DNA of 64,000 bases, taken from positions 111,454-175,453 of the forward strand of contig JBBIQS010000005.1 in assembly GCA_037442205.1 (NCBI GenBank), given 5' to 3'. Below the pieces are notes generated by a model. It worked only from the letters and a program-made list of their open reading frames with translations. It did no database searches and was not told the DNA's origin. A program made the position numbers and the translations under genes. Position 1 is the stretch's first letter; each line of letters begins with the position of its first letter. The DNA comes from JBBIQS01 sp037442205. Lineage in GTDB: Bacteria > Myxococcota > Myxococcia > Myxococcales > UBA5297. Below are positions 19,534 through 27,478 of this stretch, in pieces.

Positions 19534-22500
19534 TGTTCCGCTCTCTCGCCAACCTGGTCGCCGCCGCCCTGGCCCTCGCCCTGACCTCCTGCTCGGTGCC
19601 GCTCTCCGGTGCCCCCTGCACCTCCGACGAGAACTGCCCTGCCGGCCAGTTGTGCACCGACGGCAAGTGCTCCGAAGGAACCCCCAGCAACTGCACCAGC
19701 GATCCGGCCTGCACCAGCGCGGGCGCCGCCGCCTGCGACCCGGCCGGCAGCAACCAGCTCGGGACCTGCGCCGACCTCGGCGGCGGCTGCCTGCGGCTGC
19801 GGGAGATGAAGGCCTGCCCCTCCTCAGCCCAGACCTGCCCCGCGGGCAAGAGCGCCTGCCTTTGCCCGGCCAGCGCCTGCACTCCGGGCGCCTCCCGGTG
19901 CAACAACGGCTCGCTGGAGACCTGCCAGGAGGAGGCCCCCGGCGGCTGCGGGACCTGGTCGGCGCCGGCGGCGTGCCCCGCTCACATGAAGTGCGAGAGC
20001 GCCGAGCCCAGCGCCCGCTGCGCCTGCGACAACAACCCCAGCTGCGCCCACGACGGCCTGACCTTCTGCGATCCGGCCAGCGCCGGCGCGCTCTCCACCT
20101 GCGCCACCGACGCCAACTCCTGCCTCTTCGCCACCGCGGCGGCCTGCGAGCTGGGGAAGGTCTGCGTCCCGGGCACCGGGGGGGCCAGCTGCCAGTGCCC
20201 CGCCACCGGAACGGGCCTGGGCCAGGGCTGCACCGGCGGCAGCACCACCTGCGATCAGGATCGGCTGATTCGCTGCACCAGCGTCGGCGGCTGCCAGAAG
20301 TGGGAGCTGAAGCAGGACTGCGCCGCCAACGGCGGTGTCTGTGCCTCGCTCACCAGCGGCCAGGCCAGCGGCTGCTGCCCGACGCCGGGAAATGACGTCG
20401 GCCAGGGATGCGGCGCCGCCAACGCCCTCTCCTGCAGCCGCGACCTGACCCAGGTGCTGAGCTGCGCCAGCGACTCCAGCGGCTGCCTGGTCTGGTCGGC
20501 GGCCAAGAGCTGCTCCAATGGCCTGGTGTGCGGCAGCGGGACCTCGGGTACCACCTGCACCTGCCCGGCCAACACCGGGACCGACTTCCATGCCGACGCG
20601 AACGCGCCCAGCCTGCCCTCCGGCGCGCTGCGCACCGGCGTCGCCTCCCCCAGCTCCTGCCGCTTCACCACCCTCTCCGACGCGCTCGCCGAGGCCAGCA
20701 GGCACGCCTCTTCTCGGGTGGTGACCATCGGCGCCAGCAACGTCTATCCCGGCTGGCAGGCGCTTCACGCCTACGGCGCCGGCGACCGGATCACGCCCAG
20801 CTCCCTCAACGGCTCGGTGTACCAGGCGCAGGCGGCCGGCACCAGCGGGTCGGCCGAACCGAGCTTCGGCGCGGGAACCATCGCCGACGGGACGGTCACC
20901 TGGGCTCCGGTCGCCAGCGAGGTCCATGAGATCTTCGCCAGCGAGACCTTCCCGCTGCGGGTGCCGAACGGAGTGACCGTCATCAACAACGAATGCGCGC
21001 TCAACAGCGCGGTCGGCTGCGATCCCCGCGCCTATGTGGTGGCCTTCAACAAGAACGCCGGCAGCGCCGTCGACGTCAGCGGCGGAGGCGCGGTCACCGG
21101 CCTGGGCGTCGCCTATGTCGGCGGACCGACCCCCTCGCCGCTGATCCACTGCACCTCCGGCTCCGCGACGCTGGATCGGGTCCTGGCTGGCAATCCGAGC
21201 ACCACGGCCGGCGTCGGCATCCTCGCCTCCGGCTCCTGCTCGCTGCAGGTGACCCGCGCCCTCCTCGGCCAGCTCACCAGCGGGCTGACGGTCAACGCCG
21301 CCGGCGCCCAGGCCACCCTGCGCGAGAGCGTGCTGTGGAGCAACCTCACCGGGGTCACCGTCACCGATGGCGCGGCGACCCTCGACAACCCCAGCGGCCT
21401 GCAGGCGAAGCGCAACCTGCTGCTCGCCAACACCACCGGAATGGCGCTGCGCTCGAGCAACTCGGCGACCGCTACCCCCTCCCTCAACGCCGACAGCGCG
21501 GTAGTGCTGCTGAGCGTCAACGAGGGGCTCTTTGTCTCCACCCTCCTCCCCTCGCTGGCCACCGCCACGCTGACCAACTGCGAGATCCTCGGCCGCGACC
21601 AGGCCAACAACCACCCCGCCAACGCCAGCGGGGTGCGGGCCAATGCCGGGACCGTCCGGCTCACCAGCAGCGTGATCAGCGACGCCGGCGGCCCCGGGCT
21701 CTTCCTGGGAACCGGAGCGAAGGCCTTCCTCGCAGACACCCTCGTCGAGAAGGGCGACGGCATCGGCGTGCACGTGGTCGGCGGCGCCCTGGAGGTCTCG
21801 GGGGCCAGCCACCTGCAGCAGAACGGCTTCGCCGGGCTGCGGTTGGAGTCGGGCTCGGCCTCGCTCTCCGGCCCGATCTCGGTCACCGGCAACGGCCCCG
21901 GGACCGGGATACTGGCCACCAAGTATCCGGGGATCCACCAGGTCGGCGGCACGCTGATCCTCACCGGGAGCAGCAGCCATTCGCTCGCCATCAGCGGCAA
22001 CGGCTCCCATGGCATCTGGACCACCGGCGGGACCGCGCTGACCGTGGCCGGCGTGGACATCAGCGCCAACGGCAGTTCGGGCATCAGCGTTGAGCTCGGT
22101 TCGGGCCAGACCCTCACCGCCGCGCTCTCCAACACCTTGGTTCACGGCAACGCGGCCGCGGGTATCAGCTTTGGCGGCCCAGGGAAGCTTTCCGAGTCGC
22201 TGGTCGGGATGGACGTCTACGCCAACGACAACAACGTCTTCATGGCCACCTGCGGAGGAATCTGCTTCGTCACCAGCTCCTCGCTGTCGAACTTCGACGG
22301 CAACTCGATCCACGGCAACGGTGGAGCCCAGGTCGGCTTCTCCGCCGCGCCTGCCGGCGGCGGCAGCTGGGACCTGCGCGGTTCGGGCTGCGCCGGGACC
22401 CCGAACCGCATCTACTGCTACAGCGGCACCCTCATACCGATCTCGGTGGGGGTGGCCACGAACGGGAACGTGGACGCCCGCGGCGTCTCCTGGGCCAACT

Positions 22501-22592
22501 CCCCTCCGACCTCGGGAACCGACTTCTCCGCCTCCAAGGGCACCGTGACCGCCATCCCCTCGTGCGCCGCCACGGTAAGCAGCTGCCCGTAG
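19533..22592 (+). CDS. Cys-rich lipoprotein with right-handed beta-helix
   Basis: 1019 residues. Lipoprotein signal ending LALTSC (C20). Residues ~30-360 carry repeated Cys-rich units (patterns such as C....L..C......C..W...C). From ~365 the sequence matches the beginning of a DUF1565-like parallel beta-helix, but residues ~408-465 are a separate module of the kind found in phage tail and carbohydrate-binding proteins (W...HAYGAGD, NGSVYQAQAAGTSG, EPSFG, DGTVTW), apparently inserted between VYPG and EIFASETFPL. The remainder to 1019 is made of short Asn/Gly/Ser-rich beta-helix rungs. No lyase catalytic triad was recognised. It is coupled to the upstream PEGA gene by TGATG. A surface-exposed binding or adhesion protein is the best guess. 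Confidence 0.85.
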   Translation: MFRSLANLVAAALALALTSCSVPLSGAPCTSDENCPAGQLCTDGKCSEGTPSNCTSDPACTSAGAAACDPAGSNQLGTCADLGGGCLRLREMKACPSSAQTCPAGKSACLCPASACTPGASRCNNGSLETCQEEAPGGCGTWSAPAACPAHMKCESAEPSARCACDNNPSCAHDGLTFCDPASAGALSTCATDANSCLFATAAACELGKVCVPGTGGASCQCPATGTGLGQGCTGGSTTCDQDRLIRCTSVGGCQKWELKQDCAANGGVCASLTSGQASGCCPTPGNDVGQGCGAANALSCSRDLTQVLSCASDSSGCLVWSAAKSCSNGLVCGSGTSGTTCTCPANTGTDFHADANAPSLPSGALRTGVASPSSCRFTTLSDALAEASRHASSRVVTIGASNVYPGWQALHAYGAGDRITPSSLNGSVYQAQAAGTSGSAEPSFGAGTIADGTVTWAPVASEVHEIFASETFPLRVPNGVTVINNECALNSAVGCDPRAYVVAFNKNAGSAVDVSGGGAVTGLGVAYVGGPTPSPLIHCTSGSATLDRVLAGNPSTTAGVGILASGSCSLQVTRALLGQLTSGLTVNAAGAQATLRESVLWSNLTGVTVTDGAATLDNPSGLQAKRNLLLANTTGMALRSSNSATATPSLNADSAVVLLSVNEGLFVSTLLPSLATATLTNCEILGRDQANNHPANASGVRANAGTVRLTSSVISDAGGPGLFLGTGAKAFLADTLVEKGDGIGVHVVGGALEVSGASHLQQNGFAGLRLESGSASLSGPISVTGNGPGTGILATKYPGIHQVGGTLILTGSSSHSLAISGNGSHGIWTTGGTALTVAGVDISANGSSGISVELGSGQTLTAALSNTLVHGNAAAGISFGGPGKLSESLVGMDVYANDNNVFMATCGGICFVTSSSLSNFDGNSIHGNGGAQVGFSAAPAGGGSWDLRGSGCAGTPNRIYCYSGTLIPISVGVATNGNVDARGVSWANSPPTSGTDFSASKGTVTAIPSCAATVSSCP

Positions 22593-22738
22593 CTCGAAAT
22601 CCGCCGCAGCGCCGACAGCCACCGGTCGCACGGGCGCCTCGTCATCAGCCGATCGAGCCCATGCTTCTCCCTTGATCGCCGGGGATGCCTCCCCGATGAT
22701 CCCGGGCCCTCTCGCGCGCCTGGCTTGAAAGGACTCCG

Positions 22739-25700
22739 GTGCTCACCCGATCTCTGCTGCTGCTTTCCCTCGTGGCCCTCGTCGCCTCGCCGGCGCTAGC
22801 CCAGCCGCTTCAGGCCGCGCCATCCGCCGCCGAAGCGAAGGGCCAGCCGGGCGCCTCGGCGCGCCCCGCCCCTCGGACCGAGGACCCCTTCGCTGCCGAG
22901 CTGGAGTCCCTCGCCGCCGACGCCCGAACCAGGGCCCGCTCGCCCGAGGCGGCGCTGCCGCTGCTTCGGGCCTTCGCCCTGCGCGACAAGCTCGCCAGCC
23001 CGGTGCCGCTGGTGCACCTCTACTCGTCGCTCATCGACACCGCCGGCTCGCCGGAGGTGCGCTCGCTCGCGCGCTTCCTACTTGCCCAGGTGGAGACCAG
23101 CCGAGGGCGCCTTGCCCGGGCCAACGAGCAGCTGGCCAGGCTCGGGCTGCTGACGCGGCTGTACCTGGCCGGCCCCTTCGACAACGAGGGGAAGTCCGGC
23201 TGCAACACCGCCTACGGCCCGGAGAAGGAGCTCGACCTGGCGGCCCGCTATCAGGGCAAGGTGCGCGAGATCGGCTGGCGCAAGATCCCCGAGGTGAGCC
23301 GCGACGGATTCATCGATCTCGACGCCCTGCTCTCTCCCTCCAACGAGACGGTGGCCTACGCGCTGGCGATCGTCGAGGCGGCGCAGGACGAGAAGGCGGT
23401 CATCCACCTAGGCCACTCCGGCGCCTCGCGGCTGTTCGTCAACGGCACTCGCGTCCTCTCTGAGGATCGCTACCACCCGGCCCGCTTCGACCAGGCAGCG
23501 GTGGCGGTCTCGCTCAAGAAGGGCGCGAACCGCATCCTGCTCAAGGTCTGCCAGGACAGCGGGCCCTACGGCTTCTGGCTGCGAGTCTCGGGGGCCAATG
23601 GCGACGCGCTCTCGGGCCTGCAGAACCCGCTGCTGGAGACTCTGCCCGCCGCGCCCAAGGGGACCGTCGCTTTCGAGGCGGTGACCCCGCTGGTGGAGCA
23701 CTTCCGCCGCCGCGCCGAGGCCAACAAGTCCGACGCCAAGGCCCGCGCCGAGTACGCCGAAATTCTCTTCCACAAGCAGGCCTTCGACATGAAGGACCGC
23801 CGCGACGCGGCCGAAGCCGCGCTGGCGGCGAAGATGGCGCCCTCCGACGCCTCGCTCCAGCTGCTGGCCGCGGCCACCGCAGAGGACTCCAACGAGCGGC
23901 GCCGGTTCGTGGAGGCGGCCCTCGCCGCCCAACCCGGCAATCCTGCCGCCGCCGCCCAGCTCGCCCGCATCCAGATCAACCAGGAGTATCCACGCCGAGC
24001 CCTGGCCACGCTCGAGCCGGCGCTGGCCCAATCTCCGGGCTACTTCCCGCTGGTGCTGGCCAAGGCGCGGGCGCTCGAAGACATCGGCCTCTCCTACCAG
24101 GCGGGCCAGGAGTTCGATCGCATTCACGCCCAGTTCCCGGATCGGCCGGAGGTGGTGCGCGAGGCGGCGCGGCTGGAGCGCCGGCGCGAGCACCTCGCCG
24201 AGGCGGCCAGTCTCTACCGGGTGGCGCTCGGCCTGCGCTACGACGACCTCGAGGCCCGCCGCGCCCTCGCCTCGCTGCTGACCGAGATGGGCGAAGTCGA
24301 CGAGGCCCTCAAGGAGCAATCCGAGGCCCACGTGCTCGACCCCTGGAACGTGGCCTCCTGGCTGCGGACCGGCGAATTGGCAGCGGCCAACGGCAAGCCG
24401 GAGGTGGCGGTCAAGGCCTTCGCGCGCGCCGAGCTGCTCTCGCCCGACGACGCCGACGTCTTCGAGCGCAAGGGGCGCGCGCTCTCGTTCGGCGGCGATC
24501 GCGCCGTGGCCAGGGCTGCCTTCGAGCGCGCGCTCTCGCTCAAGCCGCAGAACCCGGCCCTCAAGGAAGCCCTCAAAGCGCTCGCCGGTGAGGGCAAAGG
24601 CTTCGGCGAGGACCTCGCCTACGACGCCAGCCAGCTGCTCTCCTCCGCTCCGTCCGCCGCCGGCGAAGACTCGGTGGTCCTGGGCGAGCTGACGGCGATC
24701 AAGGTCCTCCCCAGCGGGCTGGCGCAGCGCTTCGAGCAGTCGGTGATCCGGGTGCAGACCGCCCGCGGGGTCGAGCAGCAGCGCGGCCAGTGGATCACCT
24801 TCTCGCCCGACCGCCAGGACCTCAAGATCCTCAGGGCGCGGCTGATCAAGCCCGACGGCTCGGTCATCGAGACCCACACCGAGTCGGAGCGCTCGCTCAG
24901 CGACGGCGACACCCGCCTCTACTACGACGCCCGCGGCCGGATCGTCGGCTTCCCCAACCTCGCCCCCGGCGACGTGGTGGAGCTGGCCTACCGGCTGGAC
25001 GACACCGCCAACGACAACCTGCTCTCCGACTACTTCGGCGACCTCCAGCACCTGCAGGGCGACGCCCCCAAGGCCCGCTTCGACTACTACGTGCTGGCCC
25101 CGCCCAACCGCCCGCTCTACGCCAACCAGCCGCCGCTGCCGCTGGAGAAGACCGAGCAGCTGCAGCCCGACGGCAGCCGGCTCTACCACTGGTCCGGCAA
25201 GGCGCTGCCCAAGCTGGTGCCCGAGCCCGGGATGCCCGGCCGCTCGCAGGTGAGCCCGCCGCTGCACGTCTCCACCTACAAGGACTGGGACTCGGTGGGC
25301 CGCTACTACTGGGGCCTGGTGCGCGACCAGCTCACCCCCACCGACGAGATCAAGACCGCCGCCCGGCAGCTGACCTCCAAGCTGCCCCAGAGCGACGAGC
25401 AGGCGGTCATCCGCGCGGTCTACGACTTCGTGGTCAGCCGCACCCGCTACGTCGGGCTCGAGTTCGGCATCCACGGCTACAAGCCGTACAAGGTGGACAA
25501 GGTGCTCTCGCGCCGCTTCGGCGACTGCAAGGACAAGGCGTCGCTGATGCACGCCCTGCTCGAGGCCTCGGGCATCGACAGCCGGATGGTGCTGCTGCGC
25601 ATGCGCCGGCAGGGCAAGATCGGCGCCGAGCCGGCCTCGCTCTCCATCTTCGACCACGCCATCCTCTACGTGCCCAAGTACGACCTGTGGCTGGACGGGA

Positions 25701-26476
25701 CCGCCGAGCACTACGGCTCGCGCGAGCTGCCGGTCGAGGACCGCGGGGCCACGGTGCTGGTCATCGAGCCCAACGGCGGCAGCAAGCTCTCCCAGATCCC
25801 CTTCGGCAAGGCCGGGGACAACCTGACCCGCTCCGACTACGAGCTGTCGCTGTCGGCCAGCGGGGCGGTCACCATCCAGGGCAAGACCACCGTCTCCGGC
25901 CTGGGCGCCCCCGACTACCGGCGCACCTACCAGCAGCAGGCGACCCGCAAGCAGAGTTACGAGCAGGGCTGGGCCCGCGCCTTCCCCGGCCTGTCGGTCA
26001 AGGAGCTGGAGCTGTCGGACCTGACCGACATCGAGAAGGATGTCTCGCTGCGCTACACTCTGGAGATGCCGCGCTACGCCCAGTCCGAGGGCGGGCGGCT
26101 GACCTTCTCGGCCTTCGGCGAGGGAGCTTCCTACGTCGAGAACTACGCCCCGCTGTCGGCGCGCCAGCACGAGCTCGACCTGCCCTATCCCTGGACCAAC
26201 CAGTCCCACTACCGGTTCAGCCTGCCCAAGGAGCTCGCCGCCCAGGTTCCCGCCGACGTCGAGCTCAAGAGCCCCTTCGGCGCGCTCACCCTCAAGTACC
26301 GCGCCGGGCCCGGATCCCTGGAGCTGACCTCCGAGCTGTCGGTGTCAGTCCCGAAGGTCTCGGCGGCCGACTACCCCGCCTTCCGCGCCTTCCTCGCCCA
26401 GGTCGATCAGGCGATGCAGCGCAAGGTCGTCCTGGCGCCGGCCCTGAGCGTCCCCAAGGAGGCCAAGGCCCCCTGA
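22739..26476 (+). CDS. Periplasmic TPR-DUF3857-transglutaminase-like protein
   Basis: 1245 residues starting at a GTG with GAAAGGA eight bases upstream; signal peptide ~1-21 ending ALA. Residues ~330-640 are TPR-like helical repeats. Residues ~660-830 match DUF3857 (IKPDGSVIETHTE, PNLAPGDVVELAYR). Residues ~880-990 are a transglutaminase-like papain fold with the expected triad: Cys930 (FGDCKDKA), His973 (FDHAI) and Asp986 (LWLDG). A C-terminal beta domain follows. DUF3857-transglutaminase proteins are frequent in Bacteroidota and Myxococcota, are exported and have no settled substrate. The gene stands alone between two short gaps and ends just before a strong hairpin. Confidence 0.88.
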   Translation: MLTRSLLLLSLVALVASPALAQPLQAAPSAAEAKGQPGASARPAPRTEDPFAAELESLAADARTRARSPEAALPLLRAFALRDKLASPVPLVHLYSSLIDTAGSPEVRSLARFLLAQVETSRGRLARANEQLARLGLLTRLYLAGPFDNEGKSGCNTAYGPEKELDLAARYQGKVREIGWRKIPEVSRDGFIDLDALLSPSNETVAYALAIVEAAQDEKAVIHLGHSGASRLFVNGTRVLSEDRYHPARFDQAAVAVSLKKGANRILLKVCQDSGPYGFWLRVSGANGDALSGLQNPLLETLPAAPKGTVAFEAVTPLVEHFRRRAEANKSDAKARAEYAEILFHKQAFDMKDRRDAAEAALAAKMAPSDASLQLLAAATAEDSNERRRFVEAALAAQPGNPAAAAQLARIQINQEYPRRALATLEPALAQSPGYFPLVLAKARALEDIGLSYQAGQEFDRIHAQFPDRPEVVREAARLERRREHLAEAASLYRVALGLRYDDLEARRALASLLTEMGEVDEALKEQSEAHVLDPWNVASWLRTGELAAANGKPEVAVKAFARAELLSPDDADVFERKGRALSFGGDRAVARAAFERALSLKPQNPALKEALKALAGEGKGFGEDLAYDASQLLSSAPSAAGEDSVVLGELTAIKVLPSGLAQRFEQSVIRVQTARGVEQQRGQWITFSPDRQDLKILRARLIKPDGSVIETHTESERSLSDGDTRLYYDARGRIVGFPNLAPGDVVELAYRLDDTANDNLLSDYFGDLQHLQGDAPKARFDYYVLAPPNRPLYANQPPLPLEKTEQLQPDGSRLYHWSGKALPKLVPEPGMPGRSQVSPPLHVSTYKDWDSVGRYYWGLVRDQLTPTDEIKTAARQLTSKLPQSDEQAVIRAVYDFVVSRTRYVGLEFGIHGYKPYKVDKVLSRRFGDCKDKASLMHALLEASGIDSRMVLLRMRRQGKIGAEPASLSIFDHAILYVPKYDLWLDGTAEHYGSRELPVEDRGATVLVIEPNGGSKLSQIPFGKAGDNLTRSDYELSLSASGAVTIQGKTTVSGLGAPDYRRTYQQQATRKQSYEQGWARAFPGLSVKELELSDLTDIEKDVSLRYTLEMPRYAQSEGGRLTFSAFGEGASYVENYAPLSARQHELDLPYPWTNQSHYRFSLPKELAAQVPADVELKSPFGALTLKYRAGPGSLELTSELSVSVPKVSAADYPAFRAFLAQVDQAMQRKVVLAPALSVPKEAKAP

Positions 26477-26479
26477 GCG

Positions 26480-26511
26480 GCTCCTGGCGCGAACCGTCTC
26501 GCGCCGGGAGC
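26480..26511 (+). terminator. Strong hairpin after the transglutaminase-like gene
   Basis: A 13-bp stem (26480-26492 with 26499-26511, one G-T wobble) and six-base loop begins three bases after the stop codon. There is no T tail, so it is a candidate terminator or 3'-end stabiliser rather than a classic rho-independent site. Confidence 0.5.
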
Positions 26512-26572
26512 TCGCCGATCGGCAAGCGATTCGCAGCTTGAAGCCGCGCGGGAACAGCCGGAATCTGCCGGC

Positions 26573-27460
26573 ATGCCCGACGCCCCTCCGCTTCCGCCCT
26601 GGCTCGCCTCGCAGCTCCCTTTTCGCCGCTCGCTGATCGACCTCGGCGGCGTGCGCCTGCACCTGATGGAGCAGGGCCAGGGCCGTCCGGTGCTGCTGGT
26701 CCACGGCAACCCGACCTGGGGCTACCTGTGGCGCAAGGTGGCCCGCGCGCTGGAGGGAGCGCCGCTGCGGCTGCTGATTCCGGACCTCGTGGGGCTCGGC
26801 CTCTCCGACAAGCCGGGCCTCGAGGCCCACACGCTGGAGAACCACCTGCGCTGGATGGGCTCGCTGGTGGAGGCGCTCGACCTCATCGACGTCATCGCGG
26901 TCGGCCAGGACTGGGGCGGGCCGCTGGCGCTGGGAGCGTTCCTGGGGCGCGAGCGGAGGCTGGGCGGGCTGGTGCTGGCCAATACCTCCGTCGGGCCTCC
27001 CTCGGGCGACTTCCGGCCGACGCTCTTCCACCGCTTCTCCCACCTGCCGCTGGCGAGCGAGCTGGCCTTTCGCGAGCTGGCCTTCCCGCTGTGGGGCCTG
27101 GGGCTGGTGCAGGGGAAGCGGCGCAGCATCGGGCTGGCCGAGACGAGGGCCTATTTGTGGCCCCTGCGCCACCGCCGCGACCGGATCGCGCCGCTGGCCC
27201 TGGCGCGCATGGTGCCCGACTCGCCGGATCATCCGTCGGTGCCATGGCTGCAGCGCACCCAGGCCCTGGCGGAGGCTTTCAAGGGCCCGGCGGCGCTGGT
27301 GTGGGGCACCCGGGACCCGATCCTCGGGAGGCTCCATCGGCGCACCGCGCGGGCGCTGCCCCAGGCCGGCGTGACCCTCACCGAAGCCGGGCACTTCCTG
27401 CAGGAGGAGGTGCCCGACCAGATCGCCCAGGCGATCCGGCGGGTTGCCGGGCTGGCCTAG
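26573..27460 (+). CDS. Haloalkane dehalogenase-like alpha/beta hydrolase
   Basis: 295 residues, the usual length of haloalkane dehalogenases, which hydrolyse carbon-halogen bonds. The nucleophile is Asp113 in GQDWGG (not Ser, as in esterases), followed by Trp114; HGNPTW supplies Asn46. Asp-Trp plus this Asn are the halide-binding features of the family. The acid is probably Asp248 (WGTRDP) and the base His274 (EAGHFLQEE). An acid at that position points to the HLD-I/III type rather than HLD-II. No signal peptide, so cytoplasmic. It is convergent with the next gene. Some family members with the right motifs have other or unknown substrates, so halide release is likely but not certain. Confidence 0.82.
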   Translation: MPDAPPLPPWLASQLPFRRSLIDLGGVRLHLMEQGQGRPVLLVHGNPTWGYLWRKVARALEGAPLRLLIPDLVGLGLSDKPGLEAHTLENHLRWMGSLVEALDLIDVIAVGQDWGGPLALGAFLGRERRLGGLVLANTSVGPPSGDFRPTLFHRFSHLPLASELAFRELAFPLWGLGLVQGKRRSIGLAETRAYLWPLRHRRDRIAPLALARMVPDSPDHPSVPWLQRTQALAEAFKGPAALVWGTRDPILGRLHRRTARALPQAGVTLTEAGHFLQEEVPDQIAQAIRRVAGLA

Positions 27461-27478
27461 CGCGGCGCCCAGCCCTCG

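Noticed and set aside
20754..20927. Prophage remnant suggested by the tail-like module
   Set aside because: The module is in frame inside a lipoprotein; no other phage gene is near and base composition does not change.
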